Shown in pieces: positions 49,877 through 60,289 of a stretch of 64,000 nucleotides of DNA. Under the pieces are notes generated by a model, which saw only the letters and a list, made by a program, of their open reading frames with translations, did not search any database and was not told the DNA's origin. The position numbers were made by a program, and so were the translations under genes. Position 1 is the first letter of the stretch; the number at the start of each line of letters is the position of its first letter. The DNA comes from Hydrogenophaga sp. (GTDB lineage: Bacteria; Pseudomonadota; Gammaproteobacteria; Burkholderiales; Burkholderiaceae_C), in contig NZ_SDDV01000005.1 of NCBI RefSeq assembly GCF_014773545.1, positions 147,896-211,895 on the forward strand. The letters run 5' to 3'.

Positions 49877-51121
49877 TCAGATATCGAACAACAGGCGGGC
49901 CGGGTCTTCCAGCGCCTCTTTCATGGCCACCAGGCCGAGCACGGCTTCGCGGCCGTCGACGATGCGGTGGTCATACGACAGGGCCAGGTAGTTGATCGGT
50001 CGGATCACGATCTGGCCGTTTTCCACCACCGCGCGGTCCTTGGTGGCATGCACGCCCAGAATGGCCGACTGCGGCGGGTTGATGATGGGCGTAGACAGCA
50101 TGGAGCCGAAGGTGCCGCCGTTGCTGATCGAGAAGGTGCCGCCGGTGAGTTCGTCCAGGCTGAGCTTGCCGTCCTTGGCCTTTTGGCCGAATTCGGCAAT
50201 TTTCTTCTCGATGTCGGCAAAACCCATCTGGTCGACGTTGCGCAGAATAGGCACCACCAGACCCCGCGGCGAGCCGACCGCGATACCGATGTCGAAGAAG
50301 CCGTGATAAACGATGTCGTTGCCGTCGACGCTGGCGTTGAGGATCGGGTATTTCTTCAGCGCATGCACCGCCGCCTTGACGAAGAAACTCATGAAGCCGA
50401 GTTTGCAGCCGTGCTCTTTCTCGAAGCGCTCCTGGAATTTTTTGCGCATCTCCATCACCGGCGCCATATTGACTTCGTTGAAGGTGGTCAAAATGGCGTT
50501 GGTGGCCTGCGACTGCAGCAAGCGCTCGGCCACGCGGGCGCGCAGGCGGGTCATGGCCACGCGCTCTTGCGGCCGGTCCCCCAGATCAGGAGCGATGGTG
50601 GCCACCTGCGCCAACACCTTGGCTGGTGCGCCGGTTGGAATGGCCACCGCGCTGGGGGTCGGCGCCCGGGCCGCGCTGGCCACCGCGGCCAGGGCATCGC
50701 CCTTGGTGACGCGGCCGTCTTTGCCGCTGCCTGCCACGCTGGTGGCCGACAATTGGTGCTCGGCCAACAGCTTGGCGGCAGCGGGCATGGCCACACCTGA
50801 TTTGCTGGCGGCGGCCGCTGGCGCTGGCGACGCCGCTGCTTCCAGGGTGGGCGCAGCCGGGGCGGCGGCACCAGCCACGGCAGCGGTGTCGATGCGGGCA
50901 ATCAATTGCTCGGCGGCCACGGTGGCACCGTCGCCTTGCAAAATCTCCACCAGCACGCCGCTGGCGGGCGCTGGGCATTCCAGCACGACCTTGTCGGTCT
51001 CGATCTCGATCAGCGTTTCGTCGACGCTAACAGCCATGCCGACTTGCTTTTTCCACTGCAGCAAGGTGGCTTCGGCCACCGATTCAGAGAGCTGCGGAAC
51101 TTTGACTTCTACGATTGCCAT
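49877..51121 (-). CDS. sucB: 2-oxoglutarate dehydrogenase E2 (dihydrolipoyl succinyltransferase)
   Basis: E2 carries the lipoyl arm and transfers the succinyl group to CoA. The 414-residue protein has one lipoyl domain (1-76) with the lipoylated lysine in [10 protein letters not shown], an Ala-rich linker, an E3/E1-binding domain (about 110-150, [14 protein letters not shown]), a second linker, and the catalytic domain ending in [13 protein letters not shown] with the active-site His. Confidence 0.96.
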   Translation of the reverse strand: MAIVEVKVPQLSESVAEATLLQWKKQVGMAVSVDETLIEIETDKVVLECPAPASGVLVEILQGDGATVAAEQLIARIDTAAVAGAAAPAAPTLEAAASPAPAAAASKSGVAMPAAAKLLAEHQLSATSVAGSGKDGRVTKGDALAAVASAARAPTPSAVAIPTGAPAKVLAQVATIAPDLGDRPQERVAMTRLRARVAERLLQSQATNAILTTFNEVNMAPVMEMRKKFQERFEKEHGCKLGFMSFFVKAAVHALKKYPILNASVDGNDIVYHGFFDIGIAVGSPRGLVVPILRNVDQMGFADIEKKIAEFGQKAKDGKLSLDELTGGTFSISNGGTFGSMLSTPIINPPQSAILGVHATKDRAVVENGQIVIRPINYLALSYDHRIVDGREAVLGLVAMKEALEDPARLLFDI

Positions 51122-51197
51122 GTTTCTTCTGCCTTGAAATTTTGACGATCAACAGCCAGCCCGGCGCGTCGAACTGCGGCGCGCCGGCAGCGCCGAT

Positions 51198-54089
51198 TCA
51201 CTTGGTGAGGATGAAGCCCTTGAGCTTGCTGAAAGCGGCTTCGATCAGGTTTTTTTGCTGCTCTTGGTGCAGGTGTGCATACCCCACCGCTGGCGAGGCC
51301 GAGGCGGCGCGTCCGGCGTAGCCGAGCTTTTGACCATCGAGCATGTTTTCATGGATGTAGTGCTGCACGAAGAACCAGGCGCCCTGGTTTTGCGGCTCGT
51401 CCTGACACCAGACGATGTCGGCCGCATTCGGGTACTTTTTGATTTCGGCGGCAAACACCTTGTGCGGAAACGGATAGAGCTGCTCGATGCGGATGATGGC
51501 AACGTCGTCTTGGCCCTGCTCTTCGCGCTTTTTCACCAGGTCGTAGTAAACCTTGCCCGAGCAGCAAATGACGCGCTTGACCTTTTCGGTCTTGACCAGC
51601 ACTTGGGGTTTTTGCTCCGGAATCACGGTCTGGAAGCCGCCCTTGGTGAACTCGGACAGCGGCGAAGTGGCGTCCTTGTTGCGCAGCAGTGACTTCGGGG
51701 TGAAGATCACCAGCGGTTTGCGCAGGTTGCGCACCATCTGGCGGCGCAATACATGGAAAATCTGGCTCGCCGTGGTCGGCTGCACGAGTTGCATATTGGT
51801 ATCAGCCGCCAGTTGCATGAAGCGCTCCAAGCGCGCCGAGCTGTGCTCGGGGCCCTGGCCTTCGTAGCCGTGCGGCAGCATCAAGGTGATGCCGTTGACG
51901 CGACCCCACTTGACTTCACCAGAGGCGATGAACTGGTCAATCACCACCTGTGCGCCGTTGGCGAAATCGCCAAACTGAGCCTCCCAGATCACCAGCGTAT
52001 TCGGGTCGTTGGAGGCGTAGCCGTACTCGAAGGCCAGCACCGCTTCTTCCGACAAGATGGAATCGATGACGACGAACGGGGCTTGGTTGTCGGCCACGTT
52101 TTGCAAGGGCACGTAAGTGCCCTCGTCCCAGCGTTCGCGGTTCTGATCATGAATGACGGCGTGGCGGTGGGTGAAGGTGCCACGTCCGCAGTCCTCACCC
52201 GACAGGCGCACCGGGTAACCGCTGGCCACCAGCGAGGCAAAGGCCATGTGCTCGCCCATGCCCCAGTCGACCGGGAGATCGCCCCGACCCATGGCGGCGC
52301 GGTCGGCGTAGACCTTCTTGACCAGTTGGTGCGGCGTGATGCTCTCTGGAATGGCGCACAAACGATCGGACAGGCGCTTCCACTCGGCCATCGGAAGAGC
52401 GGTGTCGCCGGCGTCGGTCCATTTCTTGCCCAGAAACGGGCTCCAGTCGACCGCGTACTTGCTCTTGAAGTTCGTCAGCACCTGATCGAGCGTGTGGCGA
52501 CCGGCGTCCAGCGCGGCGCGGTAGGCGCGCGCCATGTCTTCGCCCAGCGTCGCACCCAGGCCTTGCGCGGCCAGCTTGTCGGCGTAGAGCTTGCGCGTGC
52601 CGGGGTGCTGCGCAATTTTTTTGTACATCAGCGGCTGCGTCAGGCTGGGCGTGTCCTGCTCGTTGTGACCGAGCTTGCGAAAGCAGATGATATCGATCAC
52701 CACGTCATTGCGAAACGTCATGCGGTACTCCAGCGCCAACTGGGCCGCCAGCACCACCGCTTCCGGGTCGTCACCGTTGACGTGCAGCACCGGTGCTTCG
52801 ACCCCCTTGACGATGTCGGTGCAATAGAGCGTGGAGCGCAGGTCGCGCGGGTCGGAGGTGGTGAAGCCGATCTGGTTGTTGATGATCAGGTGCACCGTGC
52901 CGCCGGTGGTGTAGCCCCGGGTTTGCGCCAGCGCCAGAGTTTCCTGGTTCACACCCTGCCCGGCAAAAGCCGCATCGCCATGCACCAGCACCGGCAACAC
53001 CTGCCTGCCTTTGGCGTCGCCGCGGCGATCCATGCGCGCGCGCGCCGAGCCTTCCACCACGGGGTTGACGATTTCCAGGTGCGAGGGATTGAACGCCAGC
53101 GACAAATGCACCGGGCCGCCCGGGGTGCTGACGTCGGAGCTGAAGCCCTGGTGGTATTTCACGTCTCCAGCGGGCAGGTCTTCGGGCGCGGTGTGGTCGA
53201 ATTCGGCAAACAAGTCCTTGGGCATTTTGCCCAGCACGTTGACCAATACGTTCAGCCGCCCGCGATGCGCCATGCCGATGACAATTTCCTGCACACCCTG
53301 CGCGCCGGCCTGTTGAATCACCTCGTCGAGGGCCGCAATGAAACTCTCACCCCCTTCGAGTGAAAACCGCTTTTGACCGACGTACTTGGTGTGCAAAAAG
53401 CGCTCGAGTCCCTCGGCCGCGTTGATGCGGTCGAGAATCTGCTTTTTCTTCTCAACGCTGAAAATCGGCTTGCTGCGAACCGACTCCAGCTTTTCCTGCC
53501 ACCAGCGCTTTTGCGTCTGGTCGGTGATGTACATGTACTCGGCACCGATGCTGCTGCAATAGGTCTCGCGCAGCGCGTTGAGCAACTCGCGCAGCGTCAT
53601 CACCTCTTTGCCGAAGTAGGTGTTGCTGGTGTTGAAGACGGTTTCGTGGTCGGCGTCGGAAAAACCATAGAACGCCGGATCGAGATCGGGGATGTGTTCG
53701 CGCTCGGTGCGCTTGAGCGGATCGAGATCGGCCCAGCGCGAGCCGACGTTGCGGTAAGCGGCAATGAGCTGCTGCACCGCCACGCGCTTGCGGCCCACTT
53801 CGGAGTCGGCCCCGGATGGCTCGATGGCGCGGGCCGCGCCCTGTTTGGCCAGTTGAGCAAAGGCGTTGATAACCGGCAGGTGCGGCACGTCGCGGCAGTC
53901 GCTGCCGTCGGCGGCGGGAATGTTTTGCAGCGCATCGAAGTAACTGCGCCAATTGTCTGGCACGCTGCCCGGATTGCCCAAGTAGTTCTCGTACAACTCC
54001 TCTACGTACGGCGCGTTGCCGCCAAAGAGATAAGAGTTGCTCTTGTAGGCAATATAAATGCTGCCGACGCCGACTCGGTTATCGCTCAT
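51198..54089 (-). CDS. sucA: 2-oxoglutarate dehydrogenase E1
   Basis: E1 is the thiamine-diphosphate decarboxylase of the complex. The 963-residue length is normal. Visible motifs include YVEELYENYLGNPGSVP at the N-terminus, EGGESFIAALDE, GMAHRGRLNVLVNVLGK, the ThDP region HGDAAFAGQGV, HLIINNQIGFTT, and LPHGYEGQGPEHSSAR. The frame stays open 39 codons further upstream, but ATG 54089 with GGAGG 13 bases before it fits the family start. It is first in sucA-sucB-lpdA-zapE. Confidence 0.97.
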   Translation of the reverse strand: MSDNRVGVGSIYIAYKSNSYLFGGNAPYVEELYENYLGNPGSVPDNWRSYFDALQNIPAADGSDCRDVPHLPVINAFAQLAKQGAARAIEPSGADSEVGRKRVAVQQLIAAYRNVGSRWADLDPLKRTEREHIPDLDPAFYGFSDADHETVFNTSNTYFGKEVMTLRELLNALRETYCSSIGAEYMYITDQTQKRWWQEKLESVRSKPIFSVEKKKQILDRINAAEGLERFLHTKYVGQKRFSLEGGESFIAALDEVIQQAGAQGVQEIVIGMAHRGRLNVLVNVLGKMPKDLFAEFDHTAPEDLPAGDVKYHQGFSSDVSTPGGPVHLSLAFNPSHLEIVNPVVEGSARARMDRRGDAKGRQVLPVLVHGDAAFAGQGVNQETLALAQTRGYTTGGTVHLIINNQIGFTTSDPRDLRSTLYCTDIVKGVEAPVLHVNGDDPEAVVLAAQLALEYRMTFRNDVVIDIICFRKLGHNEQDTPSLTQPLMYKKIAQHPGTRKLYADKLAAQGLGATLGEDMARAYRAALDAGRHTLDQVLTNFKSKYAVDWSPFLGKKWTDAGDTALPMAEWKRLSDRLCAIPESITPHQLVKKVYADRAAMGRGDLPVDWGMGEHMAFASLVASGYPVRLSGEDCGRGTFTHRHAVIHDQNRERWDEGTYVPLQNVADNQAPFVVIDSILSEEAVLAFEYGYASNDPNTLVIWEAQFGDFANGAQVVIDQFIASGEVKWGRVNGITLMLPHGYEGQGPEHSSARLERFMQLAADTNMQLVQPTTASQIFHVLRRQMVRNLRKPLVIFTPKSLLRNKDATSPLSEFTKGGFQTVIPEQKPQVLVKTEKVKRVICCSGKVYYDLVKKREEQGQDDVAIIRIEQLYPFPHKVFAAEIKKYPNAADIVWCQDEPQNQGAWFFVQHYIHENMLDGQKLGYAGRAASASPAVGYAHLHQEQQKNLIEAAFSKLKGFILTK

Positions 54090-54329
54090 GAATTCGCTGA
54101 CCTCCGTTCCCCTGCGGGAAACATTAGCTGGTTGAAACAAACCTCCCGCGGCACGGCTGAACCGGTTGGCGGATGCGACAGTGACTGTGGAAGGGCCTGA
54201 CTGCAAGGCAGCATTATACGTAACCCGGTGGTAACTCCGGCGAAAAAATCTGCGCCACGCGCCAGAGACGGCGCAAACCCGTTGCGGCGCTTGACCTGCA
54301 CCCAGAGCAAGGGTGGCGCCCGTTGCGCC

Positions 54330-54599
54330 TCAGCGTTCTTGCGCGCCGCCCGCCGGGGCCGGGGCGGCCTTTTCGAGCGGCAACTGGCCCGATGTGCCCA
54401 CGCGCACGCTGGCGCCGCCGACGCGGGCGCCCACGCCGGCGCCGACGCGGCCGTCCGTGCCCACGCTGACGCCGACGCCGACACTGCGCCCGACGGGAAT
54501 CGAAACGCCCAGATTCACCCCGCCCGCGCAAGCGCCCAAGGTGAGCAAGAGCGCCAACGCGGCGGCGCAGCGCCCAGCCAACGACTTCGATTCACGCAT
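54330..54599 (-). CDS. Small Gly/Val-rich lipoprotein
   Basis: An 89-residue putative lipoprotein with a signal sequence and lipobox LGAC. The mature part is a repetitive Gly/Val pattern (VSIPVGRSVGVGVSVGTDGR, VGAGVGARVGG) and then a Pro/Ala/Glu tail. A GGAG ribosome-binding site lies nine bases before the ATG at 54599. The function is unknown; the repeat suggests a beta-type or extended periplasmic peptide. It lies in the gap between divergent sucA and grpE. Confidence 0.65.
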   Translation of the reverse strand: MRESKSLAGRCAAALALLLTLGACAGGVNLGVSIPVGRSVGVGVSVGTDGRVGAGVGARVGGASVRVGTSGQLPLEKAAPAPAGGAQER

Positions 54600-54771
54600 A
54601 AAGGGCTCCTGCAAAAAAAGCAGCTCTGAGGAAACGACGCGCGGCGAGAGCCGCTCACGCGCCAACACCCCGGCAGGCTCGTCCATTTCAATGGCGATCG
54701 GGCTGCCGACGGGCACGACACAGGGTGACGGCGCTCTCGCTTTGCAGGCGATAAATCACATGCGCGCCATC

Positions 54772-54827
54772 CTAGCAGCCTGTCGGACTTTGGGGGCGCG
54801 GGCTGCAAGAGTCCGACAGGCTGCTAG
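54772..54827. repeat. 18-bp perfect inverted repeat with 20-base loop
   Basis: CTAGCAGCCTGTCGGACT (54772-54789) faces its exact reverse complement at 54810-54827. There is no T-run, so it is not a simple terminator. It may be a REP-type sequence or the remnant ends of a mobile element. The rest of the 550-base gap before grpE holds only the sigma-32 promoter and the upstream part of the lipoprotein gene. Confidence 0.6.
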
Positions 54828-55073
54828 GCCGCCAAGTTATGCGCGCGCTGTGCCAGCGGGCTTGCGATTCGGGCAACGTACAATCACCGACCTGACTTGC
54901 CGCAACGCCCCGGTCGGACTGCGGGTTTGAGAGCTCGCGCCGCTCGCAAAACCAGGCGTTTTTCTGGGTGTCTGGATTTTTTCCGCCAAGAACCGCCCCG
55001 GGCTGCAACAGACCGACGGCTGCCACTCTAGACAGCCGCGCAAAAGAACTTTGCACCCTGGCAAACCTTCGCC

Positions 55074-55101
55074 CTTGTAATCGACGTCAATTGCCCCATC
55101 T
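55074..55101 (+). promoter_or_regulatory. Sigma-32 heat-shock promoter of grpE-dnaK-dnaJ
   Basis: CTTGTA (55074-55079; one base off CTTGAA) and CCCCATCT (55094-55101; matching CCCCATNT) have 14 bases between them. This is 50-80 bases before the grpE start. The match and the position before the classic heat-shock operon make it a strong call. Confidence 0.8.
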
Positions 55102-55152
55102 GGTGCCAGCGGCACGCACTGCCACTGGAGTCATGAACCGTCATCACCGCCC

Positions 55153-55725
55153 ATGAACCAAAATCCCACCCCCGCCCAGACCGTTGCCCCATCCGTCGGC
55201 CCCAAAGCAGACACGCCCCTGAGCCCAGAAGAAGCGCTGGCCGCTGCCGATGCCAACACCCTGCGCACGCTGGCGCAAGAGCTGAGCACCGTCAAAGCAC
55301 AAAACGCCGATCTGGCCGATCAATTTCTGCGCGCCAAGGCCGAGGCCGAAAATGCGCGCCGCCGTGCCGAGGACGAAACAGCCAAGGCGCGCAAATTTGC
55401 GGTGGAGAGTTTTGCCGAAAGCCTGCTGGCCGTGGCCGACAGCCTGGAAGCTGGGCTGGCCATCAAACAAGCCACGGCCGAACAATTGCGCCAGGGCTCA
55501 GAGGCCACGCTGCAGCAACTCAAGAGCGCATTCGAGCGCAACAAGGTGTTGGAGATCGTCCCCGCTGTCGCCAGCCGCTTTGACCCGCATCTGCATCAGG
55601 CCATCAGCGTGGTGCCGGCCGAGCAAGAACCCCACACCGTGGTGGCGGTGCTGCAAAAAGGCTACCTGATCGCTGACCGTGTGCTGCGCCCGGCGCTGGT
55701 GACGGTGGCAGCAGCACCCAACTGA
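55153..55725 (+). CDS. grpE: Nucleotide exchange factor GrpE
   Basis: GrpE dimers release ADP from DnaK. The 190-residue protein has a long N-terminal coiled coil (about 45-95, [23 protein letters not shown]), then [12 protein letters not shown], and a C-terminal beta domain with [41 protein letters not shown]. It heads the grpE-dnaK-dnaJ operon behind the heat-shock promoter. Confidence 0.96.
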   Translation: MNQNPTPAQTVAPSVGPKADTPLSPEEALAAADANTLRTLAQELSTVKAQNADLADQFLRAKAEAENARRRAEDETAKARKFAVESFAESLLAVADSLEAGLAIKQATAEQLRQGSEATLQQLKSAFERNKVLEIVPAVASRFDPHLHQAISVVPAEQEPHTVVAVLQKGYLIADRVLRPALVTVAAAPN

Positions 55726-55832
55726 GAACGGGCCGTCTGGCAGCCCCTTGAAAAGCAGGCACTTCAGCCGCACGTCCCTCGCATCGTATTCATCAGCTTT
55801 CAACCCCTCATCATTCGAACCGGAGCACGACA

Positions 55833-57761
55833 ATGGGAAAAATCATCGGCATCGACCTGGGCACCACCAACTCGTGCGTGTCCATCATGGAAGGCAACGC
55901 CACCAAGGTGATCGAAAATTCGGAAGGTGCGCGCACCACGCCGTCGATCGTCGCCTACCAGGAAGACGGTGAGGTGCTGGTCGGCGCCAGCGCCAAGCGC
56001 CAGGCCGTGACCAACCCGCGCAACACGCTGTACGCGATCAAGCGCCTGATTGGTCGCAAGTTCACCGAGAAAGAAGTCCAGAAAGACATCAGCCTGATGC
56101 CCTACACCATCGTGGCGGCCGACAACGGCGACGCCTGGGTGGAAGTGCGCGGCAAGAAGATGTCGCCCCAGCAGGTCAGCGCCGACATTTTGCGCAAGAT
56201 GAAGAAGACCGCCGAGGACTACCTGGGTGAGCCCGTCACCGAAGCCGTCATCACCGTGCCGGCCTACTTCAACGACGCGCAGCGCCAAGCCACCAAGGAC
56301 GCCGGACGCATTGCCGGCCTCGATGTCAAGCGCATCATCAACGAACCCACCGCCGCCGCGCTCGCTTTTGGGCTGGACAAACAGGAAAAAGGCGACCGCA
56401 AAATCGCCGTCTACGACCTGGGCGGAGGCACTTTTGACATCTCCATCATCGAAATCGCCGACGTCGAAGGTGAAAAGCAATTCGAGGTGCTCTCGACCAA
56501 CGGCGACACCTTCCTGGGCGGCGAAGACTTCGACCAGCGCATCATCGACCACATCGTCACCGAGTTCAAGAAAGAACAAGGCGTTGATCTGACCAAGGAC
56601 GTGCTGGCCTTGCAACGCCTGAAGGAAGCGGCGGAAAAAGCCAAGATCGAGCTCTCCAGCTCGGCCGCCACCGACTTGAACCTGCCCTACATCACGGCCG
56701 ACGCTTCGGGTCCGAGGCACCTGAACATCAAGCTCACGCGCGCCAAGCTCGAAGCCCTGGTGGAAGAGCTGATCGAGCGCACCATCGCGCCTTGCCGCAC
56801 CGCAATCAAGGACGCTGGCGTTGGTGTGGGTGAAATTCACGACGTGATCCTGGTCGGCGGCATGACGCGCATGCCCAAGGTGCAGGAAAAGGTGAAGGAA
56901 TTCTTCGGCAAGGAGCCGCGCAAGGACGTCAACCCGGACGAGGCTGTGGCGGTTGGCGCCGCCATTCAGGGCCAGGTGCTCTCGGGTGAGCGCAAAGACG
57001 TGTTGCTGCTCGACGTCACCCCGCTGTCACTGGGCATCGAGACCCTGGGCGGCGTGATGACCAAAATGATTGCCAAGAACACCACCATCCCGACCAAGTT
57101 CGCGCAGGTGTTCTCCACCGCCGAGGACAACCAGCCAGCCGTCACCATCAAGGTGTTCCAGGGCGAGCGAGAAATCGCCGCCGGCAACAAGGCCTTGGGT
57201 GAATTCAACCTGGAAGGCATTCCGGCTTCGCCGCGCGGCTTGCCGCAAATCGAAGTCAGCTTCGACATCGACGCCAACGGCATCTTGCACGTGCGCGCCA
57301 AAGACAAGGGCACCGGCAAGGAAAACAAAATCACCATCAAGGCCAACTCGGGCTTGACCGAGGCTGAGATTCAACAAATGGTGAAAGACGCCGAACTCAA
57401 CGCCGCCGACGACAAGAAAAAACTCGATCTGGTGCAAGCACGCAACCAGGCCGAAGCCATGGTCCACAGCGTGAAAAAATCGCTCAGCGAACACGGCGAC
57501 AAGCTCGATGAAAAGGAAAAGCATGCCATCGAAGCGGCGTTGCGCGACACCGAAGAAGCGGCCAAAGGGGAAGACCGGGCCGCCATCGAAGCCAAAACCG
57601 AAACGCTGATGAGTGCCAGCCAAAAACTGGGCGAAAAAGTCTACGCCGCGCAACAAGCCAAAGAAAGTGCCCAGGGCGCGCAAGCCGAGCAGCCCGCATC
57701 CAGCAAGTCGGCCGACGACGACATCGTCGACGCCGAGGTCAAGGAAGTCAAGAAGGGCTGA
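55833..57761 (+). CDS. dnaK: Chaperone DnaK (Hsp70)
   Basis: The 642-residue protein has the ATPase domain (1-385) starting [19 protein letters not shown], with [15 protein letters not shown] and the [11 protein letters not shown] signature, the interdomain linker [19 protein letters not shown], a substrate-binding beta domain and a helical lid. The C-terminus is acidic ([16 protein letters not shown]), the usual DnaK end motif. A 107-base gap separates it from grpE. Confidence 0.98.
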   Translation: MGKIIGIDLGTTNSCVSIMEGNATKVIENSEGARTTPSIVAYQEDGEVLVGASAKRQAVTNPRNTLYAIKRLIGRKFTEKEVQKDISLMPYTIVAADNGDAWVEVRGKKMSPQQVSADILRKMKKTAEDYLGEPVTEAVITVPAYFNDAQRQATKDAGRIAGLDVKRIINEPTAAALAFGLDKQEKGDRKIAVYDLGGGTFDISIIEIADVEGEKQFEVLSTNGDTFLGGEDFDQRIIDHIVTEFKKEQGVDLTKDVLALQRLKEAAEKAKIELSSSAATDLNLPYITADASGPRHLNIKLTRAKLEALVEELIERTIAPCRTAIKDAGVGVGEIHDVILVGGMTRMPKVQEKVKEFFGKEPRKDVNPDEAVAVGAAIQGQVLSGERKDVLLLDVTPLSLGIETLGGVMTKMIAKNTTIPTKFAQVFSTAEDNQPAVTIKVFQGEREIAAGNKALGEFNLEGIPASPRGLPQIEVSFDIDANGILHVRAKDKGTGKENKITIKANSGLTEAEIQQMVKDAELNAADDKKKLDLVQARNQAEAMVHSVKKSLSEHGDKLDEKEKHAIEAALRDTEEAAKGEDRAAIEAKTETLMSASQKLGEKVYAAQQAKESAQGAQAEQPASSKSADDDIVDAEVKEVKKG

Positions 57762-57781
57762 TTGCCCCGCACTCAGACCAT

Positions 57782-57809
57782 CGCCGCGTCAGGGCAACCT
57801 GACGCGGCG
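57782..57809 (+). promoter_or_regulatory. dnaK-dnaJ intergenic mRNA hairpin
   Basis: A perfect 12-bp stem CGCCGCGTCAGG/CCTGACGCGGCG is closed by GCAA, a GNRA-type tetraloop. It lies 20 bases after the dnaK stop and 29 bases before the dnaJ start. There is no T-run. It may stabilise dnaK mRNA or lower dnaJ read-through. Confidence 0.65.
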
Positions 57810-57838
57810 TTCGTGCTCCACCGCAACCGTATTTCACC

Positions 57839-58969
57839 ATGGCAAAACGCGATTTTTACGAAGTCCTGGGTGTGCCCAAAAACGCCTCGGACGAGGAAAT
57901 CAAAAAGGCGTATCGCAAACTGGCGATGAAGCACCACCCTGACCGCAACCAGGGGGACAGCGCCAAGGCCGCCGAAGAGCGCTTCAAAGAGGCCAAGGAA
58001 GCCTACGAAATGCTGTCCGACGCGCAAAAACGCGCCGCCTACGATCAGCACGGCCACGCCGGGGTTGACCCCAATATGCGCGCCGGCCCGGGTGGCGCCG
58101 ATGGCTTTGGCGGCTTTTCAGAGTCGTTTGGCGACATCTTTGGCGACATCTTCGGTGGCCGGGGCCAGCGCGGCGGCCGCCAGGTCTACCGCGGTGCCGA
58201 CCTGTCGTACGCGATGGAAATCTCGCTCGAAGAGGCTGCCGCTGGCAAGGAGAGCCAAATCCGCATTCCGTCCTGGGACAACTGCGACACCTGCAAGGGC
58301 AGTGGCGCCAAGCCCGGCACCAGCGTCAAAACCTGCAGCACCTGCCACGGCAGCGGAACGGTGCAAGTGCGCCAGGGCTTCTTCAGCGTGCAGCAGACGT
58401 GCCCGCACTGCCACGGCAGCGGCAAAATCATCCCCGAGCCCTGCCCGGCCTGTCATGGCCAAGGAAAAATCAAACGGCAGAAAACACTGGAAATCAAGAT
58501 TCCATCGGGCATCGACGACGGCCAGCGCATCCGCAGCACCGGCAACGGCGAGCCCGGCCAGAACGGCGGGCCTTCGGGCGACCTCTACATCGAGGTGCGG
58601 CTGCGAAAACACGATATTTTCGAGCGCGAGGGCGACGACCTGCACTGCCAGGTGCCGGTACCCATGACCACGGCGGCTCTCGGCGGCGAAATCGACGTGC
58701 CCACCCTGACCGGCAAGGCCAGCATAGACCTGCCCGAAGGCACGCAAAGCGGCAAGACCTTTCGCCTGCGTGGCAAGGGCATCAAAGGCGTGCGCTCGAG
58801 CTACCCTGGCGACTTGTACTGCCACATCGCCGTGGAGACGCCGGTCAAGCTGACCGAACAGCAACGCAAACTGCTGCGCGATCTCGACGAATCGTTCAAA
58901 AAAGGCGGCCTGCGCCACAGCCCGAACGACAAGGGCTGGTTCGAAAAAGCCAAGTCGTTCTTCAGTTGA
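57839..58969 (+). CDS. dnaJ: Co-chaperone DnaJ (Hsp40)
   Basis: DnaJ delivers substrates to DnaK and stimulates its ATPase. The 376-residue protein has the J domain (about 1-70, [11 protein letters not shown] containing the HPD), a Gly/Phe-rich region, four CxxCxGxG zinc repeats ([32 protein letters not shown]), and the C-terminal substrate-binding domains. Confidence 0.97.
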   Translation: MAKRDFYEVLGVPKNASDEEIKKAYRKLAMKHHPDRNQGDSAKAAEERFKEAKEAYEMLSDAQKRAAYDQHGHAGVDPNMRAGPGGADGFGGFSESFGDIFGDIFGGRGQRGGRQVYRGADLSYAMEISLEEAAAGKESQIRIPSWDNCDTCKGSGAKPGTSVKTCSTCHGSGTVQVRQGFFSVQQTCPHCHGSGKIIPEPCPACHGQGKIKRQKTLEIKIPSGIDDGQRIRSTGNGEPGQNGGPSGDLYIEVRLRKHDIFEREGDDLHCQVPVPMTTAALGGEIDVPTLTGKASIDLPEGTQSGKTFRLRGKGIKGVRSSYPGDLYCHIAVETPVKLTEQQRKLLRDLDESFKKGGLRHSPNDKGWFEKAKSFFS

Positions 58970-58999
58970 GCCGCTCTGGCGGCAACCCCGCCTCTCAAG

Positions 59000-60100
59000 T
59001 CAGGGCTTGATCGCCACCTTGAGCACGCCGTCGCGCTGGTTGGAAAACAAGTCGTAGGCGGCCACGATGTCGTCCAGCCGGTAGTGGTGGCTGACCATCA
59101 CGCCCAGATCGACCCGACCCGAAGCCACTATGTTCATGAGACGGCGCATGCGCTCCTTGCCCCCGGGACACAGCGCAGTCCTGATCTGATGATCGCCCAA
59201 ACCAGCCGCAAAGGCCGACATGGGAATCGTCAGATCAGCCGAATACACACCCAGACTCGAGAGCGTGCCACCCGGCTTGAGCACGCGCAGCGCCGCCTCA
59301 AACGTGCCCTGCGTGCCCAGCGCCTCGATCGATGAATCCACGCCTTTGCCGCCGGTGAGCTTCATGATTTCTTCCACTACGTCGCAATTTTTGTAATTCA
59401 AGGTGATATCGGCGCCCATCTGCCGGGAGATGCCCAGTCTGTGCTCGTTGCCGTCGACGCCGATGATGGTGCTGGCCCCGAGCAAACGCGCGCCAGCGGT
59501 GGCGCACAGGCCAATCGGCCCCTGGGCGAACACCACCACCGTGTCGCCGATCTTGATGTTGGCGTTTTCCGCCCCCTTGAAGCCGGTCGACATGATGTCC
59601 GGGCACATCAGCACCTGTTCATCGCTCAAGCCATCGGGGATGGGTGCGAGGTTGGCCTGCGCGTCGGGCACCAGCAGGTACTGCGCCTGGGCGCCGTCGA
59701 TCAGGTTGCCAAAACGCCAGCCGGCGGTGGCCTTGTAGCCGTGGCAGCCGCACAGACCCCGGGCAACCAGGTAGCTGCCGTCTTGCGAGGGGTAGCCGTC
59801 TTGCGCGGCGTATGAGTTGAAATTCGGGCAAATGGCGCCGGCGATGACGCGCTGACCCTCGGTATAGCCTTGCACGGCGCTGCCGAGCTTTTCGATCACG
59901 CCAACCGGTTCGTGTCCCACCGTCAGCCCTTTGGCGACCGGGTACTCACCTTTGAGAATGTGCACGTCGGTGCCGCAAATGGTGGTGGTGGTGATGCGCA
60001 CCAAGGCGTCATTCGGGCCCACGCCTGGAACCGGCTTGTCGACCAACTCGATGCGTCCAGGTGCGACGAAAACAGCGGCTTTCATCATGGCAGTCATCAT
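59000..60100 (-). CDS. Zinc-dependent NAD(P) alcohol dehydrogenase
   Basis: A 366-residue medium-chain dehydrogenase. The N-terminal catalytic domain has TTTICGTDVHILKGEYP (Zn Cys) and LTVGHEPVGVIEKLG, and the middle Rossmann domain has VVVFAQGPIGLCATAGARLLGA. The pattern matches bacterial secondary-alcohol/isopropanol-type dehydrogenases. GCHGYK near residue 118 replaces the usual four-Cys structural zinc loop. The ATG at 60100 has AAGGAGA three bases before it. It is convergent with dnaJ; the substrate is not known. Confidence 0.85.
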   Translation of the reverse strand: MMTAMMKAAVFVAPGRIELVDKPVPGVGPNDALVRITTTTICGTDVHILKGEYPVAKGLTVGHEPVGVIEKLGSAVQGYTEGQRVIAGAICPNFNSYAAQDGYPSQDGSYLVARGLCGCHGYKATAGWRFGNLIDGAQAQYLLVPDAQANLAPIPDGLSDEQVLMCPDIMSTGFKGAENANIKIGDTVVVFAQGPIGLCATAGARLLGASTIIGVDGNEHRLGISRQMGADITLNYKNCDVVEEIMKLTGGKGVDSSIEALGTQGTFEAALRVLKPGGTLSSLGVYSADLTIPMSAFAAGLGDHQIRTALCPGGKERMRRLMNIVASGRVDLGVMVSHHYRLDDIVAAYDLFSNQRDGVLKVAIKP

Positions 60101-60289
60101 GTCTCCTTGTTTGAAAGGTTTGAATCAGGACGTCAACGCCAAGTCGTTCTAAACAGTATGCAAAGCCTTGGGAAGATCGACCGACCGACCGCCTGTCGCC
60201 TGAGTGGCGTGCACGACTTGCCGTCTGGCAAGACCGCACAAACAGTCCCGTTTGCGCGCCGCCCGATGCGCCCGGGTAAGATCATCGAC

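Noticed and set aside
55747..55780. Second sigma-32 promoter in front of dnaK
   Set aside because: CTTGAA at 55747-55752 is a perfect -35, but no CCCCAT-like element follows at the right distance; the nearest C-rich stretch is 22 bases away.
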